A stretch of DNA of 64,000 nucleotides from Spodoptera frugiperda. Taxonomy: Eukaryota > Arthropoda > Insecta > Lepidoptera > Noctuidae. Location: the NCBI RefSeq assembly GCF_023101765.2, contig NC_064215.1, forward strand, positions 9,548,001 through 9,612,000. The letters run 5' to 3'. How positions within the stretch are numbered: position 1 is the stretch's first letter; each line of letters starts with the position of its first letter. Made by a program: the position numbers and the translations under genes. The notes below the pieces were generated by a model that searched no databases, was not told the origin of the DNA, and saw nothing but the letters and a program-made list of their open reading frames with translations. Positions 10,556-23,800 of the stretch are shown here, piece by piece.

Positions 10556-12732
10556 AACTCAAAATATCATAGATATGCTTGATCTAAGAATCGAACCAAA
10601 AGGCCATTACTCGCCATAAACGTACGCAACTATCGTTTAAACAAATATCCACCCACTATCCCCAATTTTAAACACATACATAAATATTAAGTTACTGATA
10701 CGAATATTCCTCCCATTCATTTTGCCGTGAGCAAAACAATGCATTGTGTAAAGCCAAAGTTTTGCGCCCCATCTCACATTATTGGCTAAATGATCCGAAA
10801 ACCAACTCCGAAAACTCACATAACTTCGCACACGGCTTTCGATATTGATACTTGTTAACTAGATGTGGCCCAAATTTATTTATAGTTTGATTAGTTACTA
10901 AGATCAATTTACCGCTATCTTGGTATATTTAAAAATATTATTAAGAGTACATTACCAATTTCATTTTAGTATTCTTTTACTGTTCTAGTATAGACTATAA
11001 CAAAAAAAAATGAAATTTAAATATGTTTTTTATTACAGTTTATTGTTTTATTTGAAATTGAAATATTAAAGTAAATCTTTTGTTTAGTTTTATATTTAAT
11101 TTTTGCATCTAATTGGTTGGTTTTTGCATTGCATTGAAGTGTCAAAGTTACTTATTGTTAAATTTCGCTTGTCTGTAATTACGACTTACCATTGGTATGT
11201 CTATGTCTACAAGATTGACTGGTAGATAATACCTACAGGTATAGTATTAAATCTACCTTACCTATGATGCACAAAGCAATTTAAATAAATAAAAATGTAG
11301 ATACATTACATAAATGAACTATACTTAACAATATTAAACATTATTCCAAATGAGTTTAGGTACGTTCGTGTACATACATAAATAATAATAAAGTACGTGT
11401 GTTTTTTCTTACAAAAAACTAATATTTCTTAAGCAGTAAAGACTGGTACCAACATATGTTACTTTACAGTTTTCTTTAGTACAATTTTACGACTCCGCGG
11501 TAAAAGGCAACTACAATGTACTTTGCATTTATTCATCATGTTTTACATTAATTCTCAGAAAAAACTGTGAATACAGAATGAAAAAAGCATACAATTATGG
11601 TAAGTACCATTAAAGGTAAAAGTTTAATTAGTTGTAACAATTTTCTAGTAACGTATTAGTAATGGGTAAAGCGAATATAATTATTTACGCGTAAAAAGCT
11701 AACTATGTCCATGTCGATAGAAAAAGATAATTGGCGTATGCATTGTAATGAATACTTTTACAAATTACTATTTAAAAATCACAATCGAAACAAAAGAACA
11801 ACGATCAATTTCAAAATTGGAAGTACAAAATCACGTGACATAAAGTACGCTCAACATAAACCATCGATGCCACATCCAGTAAGTCCTACCTCAATTTCCG
11901 TAGAAGTTGGTAATTTTTCAGAGCAGGGCCGAGCGTTGGCACCTAATTTATGGGGCGGCGGCCACAGGGAAGGAAGCTAAATTACCATACGACGTCCGCC
12001 GACAAAGAAACCGCTGGAAGTGCTTCCTAGCCGATACCAGTGACGCATAGAAATCGCATTCCACCAGAGCTGGTGGGGCATTTAGAAGTAAGAAGCAAGA
12101 AGGAGGGAGACAATGGAATAGATGAGTAAAATGTCCCGAGGAAATTTTCGGGAGTTTGTAATTACAACCAGCATATTGCAATAGCCATATACTATATTAC
12201 ATGGGTCTTATAACACAACAACTGGTGAAGAATGGGGTTTTTGCACATGTGCATCAATCATTAAACCTTTGGGAATTAAAAGGTATAACGTAAACAACAG
12301 ATTTAACAGAAATAAAAAGACTAATGGCTCACTAAAATAAGGAGAGATTGGTAAAAATAAATAAAAAACATACCTATTTTATTTTAAAAATCATTCAGGT
12401 CAGTAGGTATAGGTCGAATACTGGAGGTATTTTTGAAACATTTCCAACGCGAATTCTACGAAATAATACTTAACAATGTTAGTAGTTTCCGAGAAACATT
12501 GCGAGTGGCTATCGGCATTTTTTACATTTTGAAAATATACCTACATACGAGTACTATTTGATCAACCATCGAAAGTTTATACATTGAAATATAACTACAC
12601 AAGTAAAACTATGGTTTATAAAGTCTTCACTAAAATTAAAATTTTTAGCATTAATCATTTTATACCAACAATACAATAGATTTTTAGTTTTCATTCCGCT
12701 TATAGCTATATATCTATTCTATTGTTAGTGCA
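10556..12732. other. Non-coding stretch
   Basis: AT-rich with no supported gene. A somewhat GC-richer segment at about 11920-12130 carries short open frames on both strands (11705-11980 +, 11948-12181 -) without a motif I know. No repeat family recognised. Confidence 0.4.
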
Positions 12733-12733
12733 G

Positions 12734-12775
12734 CATGGATTTCCGCAAAGAAACGCCTGATTCTATTCTATATGA
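12734..12775 (+). repeat. Family H repeat, terminal fragment
   Basis: ATGGATTTCCGCAAAGAAAC followed by GCCTGATTCTATTCTATAT. The same end occurs in the larger copy at 13926-14146 (GGAACGCCTGACTATATTC). Confidence 0.5.
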
Positions 12776-13241
12776 AATATTATTGAATATTCGGCCAAAA
12801 TTATGTAAAAATATTTATAATAAAGATGGTGTGCCAGTGCCCCAGTGCTTACGTGTTCTAAACTATGAAATATTGTCCGTATAAAGCTGTAAGAGCCCCG
12901 TAACTTTGTTTCACAAGACTGTGGGTAAAACTGTGCGTCGGCACTTAACGGAAAATTTTTGCCAAACAAACATACAAGTAACATTCTTTATGGTGTTCCG
13001 TAAACCGTTTTAGAGATGTATTTATGAGTTATTCTTCTAAAGTAATGTTTTTTTTTTCTTTTGTGATAATATTGAAGCTAGTTTGTCAAAATTCTTCGGT
13101 CGGTTTCTCGTTCTGGTGAATAAGTGACCAATAAGCAGTCTTAAATGTCGTTCCTTAAATATTAACTTAAAAAAAGGAAATGGCCATAAATTTTCGTTAC
13201 TGCCTCTTTATTTTTAAGTCAGGTAATACCTCTAAATCATT
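12776..13241. other. Non-coding spacer
   Basis: AT-rich; nothing I can assign. GTTCCGTAAACCG near 12993 may be a relic of family E, but the match is too short to call. Confidence 0.4.
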
Positions 13242-13368
13242 CTCCTAAGCCTGAAAAACACCATGCTCCTAAGCCTGAAAACCACATCATAATCGGTTCA
13301 GCCAAACGCAAGATAATTGCTCACAAACATACATACATACAGATCAAACTGAGAACCTTTTTTTTTAA
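13242..13368 (+). repeat. Lepidopteran repeat family F (ACAT microsatellite end)
   Basis: ATCGGTTCAGCCAAACGCAA followed by an ACATACATACATAC run and AGATCAAACTGAGAACCTTT, a common moth repeat terminus. At the left, CTCCTAAGCCTGAAAA occurs twice (13242-13257 and 13266-13281), a 24-bp tandem duplication. Confidence 0.6.
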
Positions 13369-13369
13369 A

Positions 13370-13925
13370 TCAGTTAATTAACTACAACTTATCATAAGAC
13401 ACTACCAAAATATTGACTTAGCAGAGACCACAAATTGATAGACATGTATACCTACACAAGTACACATATCTTCAAGTTGTGTCTATGTGACCACACACGT
13501 GTGTAAGTGTAACCTACACCATAGTAACCTACACATGTAGATAACCGCAACAGTTTTCTCAGCACGCTGAGCAAACGGTCCCGAGGTCCAGGGTCTGATC
13601 CTGCTAACTTTCATTGCATTAAAGGGTCCGGTTTACAAACACATTCAAATTCCATGCATATGCAAAATATTTCGGCCGTAAGTTTGTTACTACAGTCGTA
13701 AATTAATAGGAATTATATGATAGGGACCCTTTTCTCTTTGACTTCCAACTAAAAGTTTTCATTGGAAAATTATTATACATAAGGCATTTTAGGGGTCTAG
13801 CGCCGTTGAAGGTATCAGGAGTATTGGTATGAATGTTAATGCTAGCGGTATAGATAGGGGTATTTATAAAACTGGGTTCTTTAATAAAACGTCACATCAA
13901 TACTAACAATACAATTAATACAAGG
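13370..13925. other. Non-coding spacer
   Basis: No gene. CCAGGGTCTGATCCTGC near 13589 is B-box-like, but without a matching A box or cloverleaf I do not call a tRNA or SINE. Confidence 0.4.
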
Positions 13926-14146
13926 GAGCCGCCGAGTCAACAACTCCTGAAGATGCTCCGTGAAGGAGCGAAACATATTTCGAGTGGTTTGTTGCATCTG
14001 TGTGTTTTGTGTTGCATCTCTGCTGCATTAGCATTTAATTGTGGGTGGGAGGGGTGGTGCTGCACACCGCATGCTAAAAATACACCTATAAGCGGAATGA
14101 ATACAAAAAATTCTGGAAAGGAACGCCTGACTATATTCTATATCAC
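13926..14146 (+). mobile_element. Lepidopteran repeat family H, long copy
   Basis: Contains CAACTCCTGAAGATGCTCCG, GGAGCGAAACATATTTCGAG, a GTGGTTTGTTGCATCTGTGT block, GGGTGGGAGGGGTGGTGCTG, and an end GGAACGCCTGACTATATTC. I recall the order of these blocks from dispersed moth repeats. Class uncertain. Confidence 0.6.
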
Positions 14147-14193
14147 ACCAATACCTACATAAAGTAGGTAATACCACTCACGGACAAATTCTA

Positions 14194-14480
14194 TTAATAG
14201 AAAGGACCAAAGAAGCAACAGATAACAAAAATATAAATTTCCCATCTCAGTTCAAGTACTTTCAAATAACATAAGGTCCTCATAAAGTCCGGATCGTTTG
14301 AAATAAAAGGAAGCAGTCGCCCAACAGCGCTAAGCCGAGAACCTTCTAGAACAAACGACAATATTATTTCAGTTAAAAGTTCCACGGTTATCCGATCCAT
14401 TTCACCCGCACTGGGATATTCAAATAAGATATTTTTCACCGCACTTGGCAATTCCGATGAGGCTTTTATGAACCCTATTC
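14194..14480 (-). other. Unrecognised open segment, weak exon candidate
   Basis: A minus-strand frame stays open for about 90 codons from a stop near 14480 to the stop at 14194. It begins without an ATG (an internal TTG near 14451), and its reading includes FEYPSAGEMDRITVELLTEI followed by a hydrophobic Leu-rich half. Seen: mixed charged and hydrophobic residues of protein-like balance in the first 70 residues, then a hydrophobic tail (IYIFVICCFF). An AG near the upstream edge could be an acceptor. I do not recognise a family. This length is expected by chance in 64 kb, so it may be nothing. Confidence 0.15.
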
Positions 14481-17340
14481 ATATAGACATAGAGGTGATA
14501 AATTATCAGGGATCTGCGAACACTGGGGTGGAAAGCTTAGGTATATTTTTTATCTTTTACGTAGATATATGTATTTTATGTTGGCAACACAGGTGTCGGG
14601 TTGCCTGTTACGAAATTCTGTTTTATATCATTTGCGAGATGAACGTACGTACCGCTTGTTTGCGTACTTGGCGATATTTTCATCATTTTCTTAGAAATAT
14701 TGTAAATATCCGCGACATTTTTTTTGTTCCGATCCAATGAAGAGGGAAGGGGTAACGGGGAGAGGTTGGAGCTCATCTTACACGGGACCTTCTAATTTAT
14801 CAACATGATCTGCATATTCCTCAATTGCTAGACAAATTGCTTGCCTCGGCAGTGACATTAAAATATTGATTCGTTTAAAGCCTTGGTAATTCAATATTCG
14901 TATACGTCATTAAAGAAATTAATGAAAATACGAGATCATCGAAAAATCAAAACCGAAAACAGTTTAAAAAAGACTTGCCTTTGTTACAAAACATAGTTAA
15001 ATTACAGACAAAACATGAAACACAATTTATCGTTTAAACTATTCAGAATCCGCAGCCCTCACGGTTCATTGCGGGCCCGGTTCACAAAGGCTCCATACTT
15101 AAGCCGGGTAAGCCAGAAGATAATGTTTGTACGAAGGCAATAATGGCTGATGTCACTTGGTGGAGCATTCGACTGGGCAAACTCGTCCCCGCATTCAAGA
15201 TTCAAGTCGAGATGTAACAATGAGTCCAGGTGCTACTTGCAGATAAGAAGTTACACGTTATGAGGTGTATTCAAATTGCGGACCCAACTATTGGGCCCGC
15301 TGATATAGTGAAAAATTTATTATTACCATTTTAGACTTTGAACCGAACCCACAGGAATGGAAATAAATTGTACTTTGCTGCTAAAGCTCTTGATTTATGT
15401 TACAAACTAGAAACATTTAAAGCAATAAAATAACGATTTAAGACAATTGGCACTAAAGACAATAGAAAGCGAATTTTCTAAATCCACCACGTCACTATGT
15501 TTCAGAAAAAACGCCGAAGAAGAAATTTAACAATAAATATGAAAAATGACATCCGAAAATCAAACACTTTCACTTCACATCACGTTCAAGAACCGCAAAA
15601 ATTCAATATCCTGATCTTGGAGTGACTAGTTTAGAAGAAGTATATTTGCTGCGGCATAATGATTATGATGAAACAGTGGAAGAAAAGCCTCCACAGAATT
15701 TCACATTCAACAGCACACCCGCCGCTTTCCAATACGTGACCTCTATATGAATTAATTCTATATTCTATACACCCGCCGAAAACGCGTAGGGTTGTAATCG
15801 ATATGCACAACGCAACTTATCGATAAACTAGGATATACCAATTAAACGCAGCCCATGCCAAATTCCAAGGAACAATAAAGGCATGTACAGTTGTAGGGAG
15901 CGTTGGTACACAATGAGGTTCATGTGACTGGATCGGGAACCAGGCGATGGGTAACTAATTTATTGTGGGCCAATTGAATCTTCATTTGACAACAATTGGG
16001 CAGACCCTTTGTTTGGCAAGGACCACTCTCGGTTAGAATTTAGAGAGTTAAGATTTGTTTCATTATACGAGTTTAATCGATATGTCCTTGATTTAATTTC
16101 GGATTATGTTTGTTGAGAAACGACAACTTTGCTAGGGTTGTGTCCTAATGGTTGTTGAAGATGAGGGACTTACTAACTAGTACATAATATTGATTTAGAA
16201 ATAATAGTTTGAAATTGTAAGTATAAATTTGGTTCCTGTGAAAATATGTCCTACTAGGTAACTCGAATAAAAAGATTTGTCGGTCCATTTTTATATGAAT
16301 CACAAAACCATTTTAATCCATCAGCGCGTTTTTAGAATTCAGGAAAAACAAAAATTTTTATACCGTGAAATTCTTTTAGCAAAAATCTTCCGTACAATTT
16401 CATAGTTTAGTCTATAACAAAAACTGAAACGAGCTCGAATGTCTCTTTTGGGGGACGTTAAACACCGCCTGAAGTTGAATATGATTCACGTAAAACCGAC
16501 ACTAAGTTTTAATTAAAACTAAAGATATTTCTCACAAAAATCCTCGTCCTGCAGATAGTGAGCATTTGAATTGCTAAAACATTACTTTTATTAAAGTGGA
16601 TGATAAATCCTAAGTAGGAGTTTTATGGAGCTTGCTTACAAATTCATGCTTATGTATCAAGTTTCTTATTAGAAAAGTTAAAAATAAAAAAATATATAGC
16701 ACTATTTGAGTATTTTCACAGATGAAAATAAACAGTAAACTTTGTCGTACACTACGTTCTGCTCAAATTTAAAATGAATGTCGCCACAAAAACATATTCA
16801 TCATAACTTTATATTTTAATGTTAATAGTAATTCAACATTGCCCTCAATTACTCCGTTTATGTGGTACATTGAATAAGAAATTATAATTACTGTTTTTGA
16901 ATGAAAATAAATATGGCAAAATATTTTCGATTCGCGTCGAAAATAAATTGACCTCGATTTATTTAACGCACTAACAAAAAGCTTCGTCAACGAAAAAATA
17001 CAGTGGGTACTTAATGAGCGAAATAACAAAAATATCAAACGCTTGGATCCACATAAATGTCAAAGACACTCTTCATCTCTCAACAAAGAGTTCCTTTGGA
17101 TGTAAAAACACGACTTAGAAGCGACGTACTATTATGTTTCTGAGAAATGAACATAGATCTTTATCCGCGTGAGGCCACTTCAGAGGAAACCTTTGTCAAT
17201 GTAGCCATCATAATGAAACAGTGGACGAATAATGCAAAGAAAATCCTTGAATCTGCTATTTTACTTTAGTGCTGTGCAATCAAACTATGTATATTTTAAG
17301 GTTAATCCATCAACTTTAGGGCCATTACTGTAGCTACTGT
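14481..17340. other. Non-coding stretch
   Basis: No supported gene or repeat family. Two small points: ACACCCGCCG occurs at 15715-15724 and 15769-15778, and a DREF-like palindrome TATCGATA lies at 15818-15825, next to AATCGATA at 15796. These may be promoter-like but are unsupported by any coding sequence. The rest is AT-rich. Confidence 0.4.
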
Positions 17341-17480
17341 TACTAATATTATAAATGTGAAAGTTTGTTTGTTTGTTCGTCAATCACGCTGAGACTACTG
17401 AATGGATTTCAATGAAATTTGGTATAGACAGGGTATGAGCTGATTTTGGCGATAGAATATTTTTTATCCCAAGTAAACAC
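17341..17480 (+). mobile_element. Family D element, 5' part
   Basis: Starts TACTAATATTATAAATGTGA followed by AAGTTTGTTTGTTTGTTCG, a GAGACTACTGAATGGATTTC block, a GAAATTTGGTATAGACAGG block and TTTTTATCCC. This is the canonical order of the 5' half of this moth element; the 3' half is not recognisable. Confidence 0.6.
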
Positions 17481-18792
17481 AGGCGAAACCGCTACCAAAA
17501 GCTTGTATTATACAACTTTATACAACCCAAAACAGAAACTTGTCAGAAACGTCTACAAGTATAAAACGAGCCCCAAATCACTCAATAAAAACCGTACACC
17601 CGAAATTTCAATTTCCGTCGGTCCCAATTAGTCCTATTTGCATAACAAGTCGGCTGCCTATCATAATGAAAATCTAGACATCCAACATATTTTCCCTCAG
17701 AAAATGTGTTAGAAAATAAATTTTATTCCTGCCGTATGAACAAAGGCCATCTGTCATACTCAAAAAGGAATTCTACCTAGACGTTCTAGCATTTCTAATA
17801 AAAACTCCGAGCGGACTAAGCTGCGTAATAATACAGGATATTTCATAAGTAATGGTCCGCCGTAGCGCGAACTATTCCTTTATTCTCCGCTCCCCCCTTA
17901 AGGATTCCAGTCTGTGCAAGAATTAGAGATTTTTAATATAATTGTCTGTGTTGACTGCCAGGTCTAGCTTTTCTACCAATCACGGTGTATTTTGAATGCG
18001 ATTTGTAGTATTCCAATGGAGAACGTTCACGTTTTTAGACATGTGTGTAACGTAACGAATAGATCATAGGACAACGTCCCATTTATTTTATATTAAGCTA
18101 TGAGTAGTAGATTATCACCTAACAATGTTTCAAGGCTATTTAAATACACAGAAGCGTAGGCAATTTTTTTTATTTACGTAATATTCATATTTTCCATTAA
18201 GTATAAAGTTAAAACTGATTATAGGCGTTTCATCGATATTATTTAATAATACTACTGCCCATAACTAATTTTATGAATTTCGGAAGCAATAGTTAATTTC
18301 GAAAACAAATAATTTGGATATCAAACCGTTTACCTACATTATTGAACGTCAATGTGTTTTCTTAGAAAACGTAAAACCTAACCAATAGCAGCAATCATTA
18401 ATTTTCCAAAGAAAATATTTCAAATTAAGCTCACGGTAGGGGTTCAACTAGGAACCCATTGCGGGCTTATAAAAACGTGGCAGACACTATTAAAAACCTC
18501 GTTCTTATCTCCACTAACGCCAGGTAAGCCGAGGGAACCTTTCTTAAACCTATTTCCACTGAAGTTTACTTCCAAAGAAAATAGCGAACACCGTTTATGA
18601 GTAAACGGAAGCCTGTGCTAATAAGCCCCGGTAGATGTACGAAGCGTTATGAGCTATGATGAGGAAACATGGCGAAAAATAAAATAAGACCTACCTATGC
18701 ATAGCGCAAAATAGGACCCGGTTCCGTTGAAAAATTAGGCAACGATGTGATAAAGTTTAAAAATTTTCGGCGGTTTTTTGGCAATTTCTGTA
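17481..18792. other. Non-coding stretch
   Basis: No supported gene or repeat. GGAACCCATTGCGGGC near 18450 faintly echoes CATTGCGGGCCCGG near 15067, too short to define a family. Confidence 0.4.
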
Positions 18793-18883
18793 CCCTTAGT
18801 ATGAGTTTGCGCTCTGATTTGTTGGTTTATTTAAGCCGGCCAATCAGAGCGCCCAACGTCGTAAAGCAAACTCGTACTAAGGG
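18793..18883. mobile_element. Short-TIR MITE-like element, family B, complete 91-bp copy
   Basis: The left end CCCTTAGTATGAGTTTGC (18793-18810) and right end GCAAACTCGTACTAAGGG (18866-18883) are inverted repeats with one mismatch. GCGCTCTGATT and AATCAGAGCGC repeat the symmetry inside. Four related copies lie at 50316-50400, 56141-56220, 62624-62734 and 63032-63122. Non-autonomous; a superfamily cannot be assigned from the ends alone. Confidence 0.75.
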
Positions 18884-19268
18884 ACTAAGCCTCGCTTTTT
18901 ATAACCTTAGCACCTACTTTTCCTGGCTTTTGACTGCTCAAAACGGTGAACCTTACTGTTTAAACCGATCAATGTTTAAATTGAAAACTTATACATTTTG
19001 TCATTTGTCACCAGTTTTATTAGTACGCTTTTCATATTAACGTATATTATATCAAAACATTTGTATAAAAAGAAAAATACAATAAAAGTTATTGATATAA
19101 GTTTTTAAATTGAAATGGTTGTTTATAGTAAATATCCTGTCTCAAGTTCTAATGATAGTAAAAGTTATTAATATTTTATATTCCTTGCATATTTACAAAG
19201 TTCAAAGTAATATGAGAAATCATTTAGACTAGACTGTAGCATCTCAAAGTGAAATGAAGTGAAACAAA
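18884..19268. other. Non-coding spacer
   Basis: AT-rich; nothing supported. Confidence 0.5.
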
Positions 19269-19562
19269 ATGTCTGGGAGTAAGTTCAGAAAGCCGTATCC
19301 ATTATCAAAGAAACTTAGTGATTCTAGCGAAGGAAACTATATCGACCGGTGCATTACTGCAACTAGGGTTACCGATGTGACTATGCTTTCTAATACAACG
19401 TCTGGACTAGTGGCCTCATGTCCTAAGCTTCTAATCTTGCCTATGAATATTATAATGATACCTATAGGTGGTCTAGAGATATTTATCTCACTCAGGAAGC
19501 TCTTTTGTATGATAAAAAATGGCAGTCATGTTTATACTTCTATTTTTCTGTCACTTACTTGA
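19269..19562 (+). CDS. Small open frame, doubtful hypothetical protein
   Basis: A 97-codon ATG-started frame. The start context AAACAAAATG fits the A-rich context common in insects, and the first 22 residues (MSGSKFRKPYPLSKKLSDSS and on) are basic and Ser-rich, followed by a Thr/Ser region and a hydrophobic stretch (LLILPMNIIMIPIGGLEIFI) that could be one membrane segment. No family is recognised, no promoter or neighbour supports it, and chance alone should produce frames this long. Kept only because of its start context and mixed composition. Confidence 0.1.
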   Translation: MSGSKFRKPYPLSKKLSDSSEGNYIDRCITATRVTDVTMLSNTTSGLVASCPKLLILPMNIIMIPIGGLEIFISLRKLFCMIKNGSHVYTSIFLSLT

Positions 19563-19634
19563 TTTTATACATTTTTGGTAAAGGAAAAAGTCATAAGGAA
19601 GAGTCAAATTAAAAGTACCCTTAACCGACGAGTA

Positions 19635-19757
19635 TGCATGAAGACTGATGACTGTTGATGAAGCGAAAGAGGTACCGTATGTAAGATTCGTAGTAATTGG
19701 CGTTCCATTGTCTCTGCCTACCCCATGGGAGACAGGCGTGAGGTTATGTATGTATGA
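19635..19757 (+). repeat. Family G repeat, retroelement-tail-like
   Basis: TGCATGAAGACTGATGACTG, GATGAAGCGAAAGAGGTA, then TCTCTGCCTACCCCATGGGA, GACAGGCGTGAGGTTATGTA and TGTATG. I recall this order as the 3' end of a dispersed moth retroelement. Copies are at 10496-10554 and, reversed, at 52119-52190. Confidence 0.65.
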
Positions 19758-20788
19758 AAAATTATAGTATTTCTATTACTATACCATTTTACCGTCCAAA
19801 GAAGTTCTATAATCAAAATATTATGGCAGTTTTGATTGTAATTTTATTTTTTATGGCTACTATTTCATTCAAACTTTAGAGGTTTCACAACTTAAAATGG
19901 TCACCCTACCTGTGCTTAATGCTTTACATCTAAATTGTGAACATTTCGTACTAAAACCTGGGCCCATTAACTTCTATAAAATTCATGCTGCTTTTTACTA
20001 CTTATAGTCCAAAATCACCAGTTTTCATAATGGCAAAGTGGATGGTTGTAAAACTAAGTTAAGATGTCGCTTAAAATATGAAATACTAGCTTTTCCTGCG
20101 TGGTTTGTCTCGATCTGCTCGGCTCCTAATGGTCTTAGCGTGATGTTTTATAGACTACAGGCTTCCTCGATAAATACACTTTCTAACACAAAAAGAATTA
20201 TTCAAATCGATCCAGTTCGGTATCCAATCAGTTCCGGAGATTAGTACGATCAAACAAACAAACTAAAATCTTGAGCTTTATATGTATATTAGTGTAATTG
20301 ATATTTTTTAAATATTCTAGTACTGGTCTGATGTGATAAAAGGAAAACTATGGTCACATAAAAAACAGTTATTAATAGAATTTGAGAAAGGATACTAGGA
20401 TTTTATGAAACAAAACTTTAGTGATGTATTAATAGAAGCAGAAGAGCATCTATTAACACATTTATAAATTTATTGCCCCAAACATCAGCAAGTATAACAT
20501 AATTACTTCACGGAATACTAAATATATTGAAGCAAAAAGCCTCTGAATCATTAAAAGCCTTCATAAACACAATGGTAGGTCCTAAACACTATGTAGTATG
20601 ACTTGCCAATATTTTGTTGAAGTACGTCAAGTAGTACTCAACGCTAACGCTTTCACGGTAATAAGTGCGTAGTGTTTGTGGAAAAACCAATTATGTTCAA
20701 AGCAACACCATCGTTTCATAGAAATATGGAGACATTCATCCAAGACATCAAATTACATAAACAAAAGATTTCTTTACTTCGAAAATGA
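19758..20788. other. Non-coding stretch
   Basis: AT-rich; no gene, repeat or RNA supported. Confidence 0.5.
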
Positions 20789-20860
20789 TTTTTTTTTTTT
20801 TTTGAGAGGTGAAAATCATTCAATCGCCTCGCCCTAGGCGGAAGAAGACATTGGACGAGC
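20789..20860 (+). repeat. Noctuid repeat family A, 5' fragment
   Basis: A T-run (20789-20803) followed by GAGAGGTGAAAATCATTCAA, TCGCCTCGCCCTAGGCGGAA and an ACATTGGACGA block. It has the family A 5' order (T-run, GGTGAAAATCAT, CTCGCCY-AGGCGG), but the downstream TGTCAGACTCTT core is missing. Confidence 0.6.
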
Positions 20861-23800
20861 CTGTACGTGAACCGTACACATAAGATCTCCCATTCTGAGT
20901 CAGACATCCTAGTTTAATATGTCTAAGATTCTTCTCATAACACCATAACATGCCATTGATTAGCCTTTTCCCTTGAGTAATAGCCAGAGGTGCAAAATAC
21001 AATATCTTTCCTTGCTTGTTATGTGTAGCCATATAACAGTGCTAAATGAATGATGAATCCCCAAACGAGAATTGATTTCTGTTCGGATTGACCTCGTGTT
21101 CAACAGTTGCTATTGCTATTTCCAAGAATTTCAAGAAGAAGGTATTAATTACATCATTCGTGAAAAAACCATTAAGAAGGTTTGGTCTGAACTCTAATTT
21201 GATGTTTTATGGGACTAATCTAATTTAGGTACTTGCAGTCAAACATGCTATGAAAATAAATAGACATTATTAATAGAACAAACATAAAAACAATTTACAA
21301 AGTAAAAATAGATACTTCTCTAAACCAAGAAACAAAGAAGCAAGTTACAAACACACAGACAATAATTAAATCACAAATAGAGGTAACGGTAACAACAGAC
21401 GTAACAACTGTTCGCACGTCCTTCCTAACTTCGTGTTGAGTGCAGGAGCCCAGGAACGAATTAACTTAATGTGTTCGCTGAGAATTGAGTAAAAATTAAC
21501 AGAAGGATCTATCCTCTCACTCTAACACAAAAGAAAGAAGGAGATAGTGAGAACAGCGACAAGGAAGATGCAACGTAAAGCGCATATTCTTAGTGATTTG
21601 TAAGGCTCGCGTGGCTTCCAAAGACTTTGGAGTAATCGATAGCGATGTTTATGACTGCCTTAAATTTTGAACCGTTTTAAGTTCGTTTCCACGTCCAGAC
21701 GTTTCTAGCTCCCGACACGCTCAAAGAAACATGGATTGAGAACACGCTTGACGTCAGTAAATGTTAAAATAAATTTTAAGTCCATAGGGATTAAGGTCCA
21801 AAATTCTTATAATCTTTTATAAGTCTTAAAATCCAGTAATCAATAACTATAGACTGAAATCAAATTCCTCAGAGTAATATAGTAAAATATATAAACATTT
21901 TAAATGACTAAGAAAATATACTTACTCCCCAAAATACACATCCTCAATAACAATCTCTCTTAGAACGTCAAAATGTCAACATCATATCCCAATGCGCCAG
22001 TATTAATATCTAAATTACTAATCGATAATATGGATGCCACCGAGACCATCGATACATAACGGGAAGATACGCTCAAGTAAAAATAGGTACCCGCTAATGT
22101 ATATTTAGGAGAGATAAATATAGCCGTAAAAGTCACATGAGAACTCGAGAAGCCATACTGTGTCAAATATCAATTTAAGATATTGCCAATAGAGTGCTAT
22201 CGAACAGACACGCATACAAATTATTACCTCCTCGATATTCTGGAATATATGTTTTCTCGTGAGCTTGAAATTGGGCAAGGCTCGATATTCACTTGTTTTA
22301 ACACTCGGTGAAATACTTGATTTTGCATTTTAATAGAATATATTAAGGACGGGGGCCGCTGACGTTGGTTTTTAATTAAAATCTGGATAAATCAAACATT
22401 TTCTGCCAAAATCATTCGTAGTCTCTTTTAATACCGAATCAGTGTTAGCTGTAATTTGTATTATCATATTATTGTTTGTGTGTGTACTATCTCTTTCACC
22501 ACAATCGTTAGATTTTGTATGCAACAGAGAATAGCGTGTTTTAAATATATCTAACATAATATTGTTTTTCATATCTCTAGATAAAGTTCTTTAAAATATA
22601 TTTCATCAGTTATTAGAATATCTTCACAAATAGTAGTTGCCGAACAAACTATCTTAGTACAACAATCAGTCCGAGTAGCGCTTTACGATAATTCGTTTCG
22701 ATGTCTAAGAAAAAAGTTTGTAACACAATTACGGAGCACTCCATTACCGAAAAGTCTCCTAATGCCGCTAACTTGGCAATACATTACGCTCATGTCCCTG
22801 CTATAGATCGGCGCGCAGGTGTTCGATAGATGCTGCATTTAACGTAAACAGGTCCGCTGGCAGGCACACGTGATCCAGAAGCTAAACTAGTAGATGATCA
22901 CGTGGATGAAACAGGAAAATATTATCCAAGACATTTTACGGAAAAACACTTAGATGGAATTAAATTTGGACTAGCTTAATTAAGAGCTGTTAATCCACAA
23001 TTCCGTCATTTCTCAAAAAGGGGATGTAAACGTCTTATTAACGTTGATGCCAAAATTAAAGATATGATTACAAACCAATTTCTTTACAGTCCCAAACAAA
23101 AAACAACTTATTTACAAAAAAAGAAGGAAACTCAATTTACAATCAACCGAAATTTGAACACGTTAAAAAAACCTAATTAGCCGAAACAAATTCTTTTAAT
23201 AAACCCTGAATCATCGTAATAAAAGGCGAGAAAAGGGAAACAATTACAAGGGGACAAAGCGGTATTATTTACCCAATAAAGTGTAAGGGAACGCAAAGAT
23301 CGTATCTGCAGGGATCTCCATAGAATGAGGTGTTTTATTGGGCGACGATCGGCCCAAGTTGGGGTGACGTTACCAAATGGTCGGGAATGGGGCCAGGTGG
23401 GAACAAATTGTGTAATAAATTTAAAAAGAATTATAACGTTATTTATGTTGATCTTGATGTTTGAGAGGTGTTATTTCGTTTGTTATACGGAAATTGGGAT
23501 TGCGAGTTTTGGATTCAGCTTTTTCGCTGTTGAGTAATTTACGATAGGATTCTGAATAAAGGGTGTATCGAGTCAATTATTGGACGTTTACAGAACGATT
23601 TGTTCCATTGTGTTCAGGTGTAAACCGATTATTATTTAAAGGTGAGGTTCTGGATTAAACTGCTCCTAAATCTACAGGTTACAGTGTAAGCCGAGCTATC
23701 TCGGAGTTTGTACTAACAGATTAGATGCACATCAATTAGCCCATATTTCGGGGAGGCCTACAAAGCCGGCTGTTTATTCTGATCTCAACTCGATTACCCG

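Noticed and set aside
13575..13610. tRNA or SINE from a B-box-like GGTCTGATCCTGC
   Set aside because: No A box at the right distance and no cloverleaf can be drawn.
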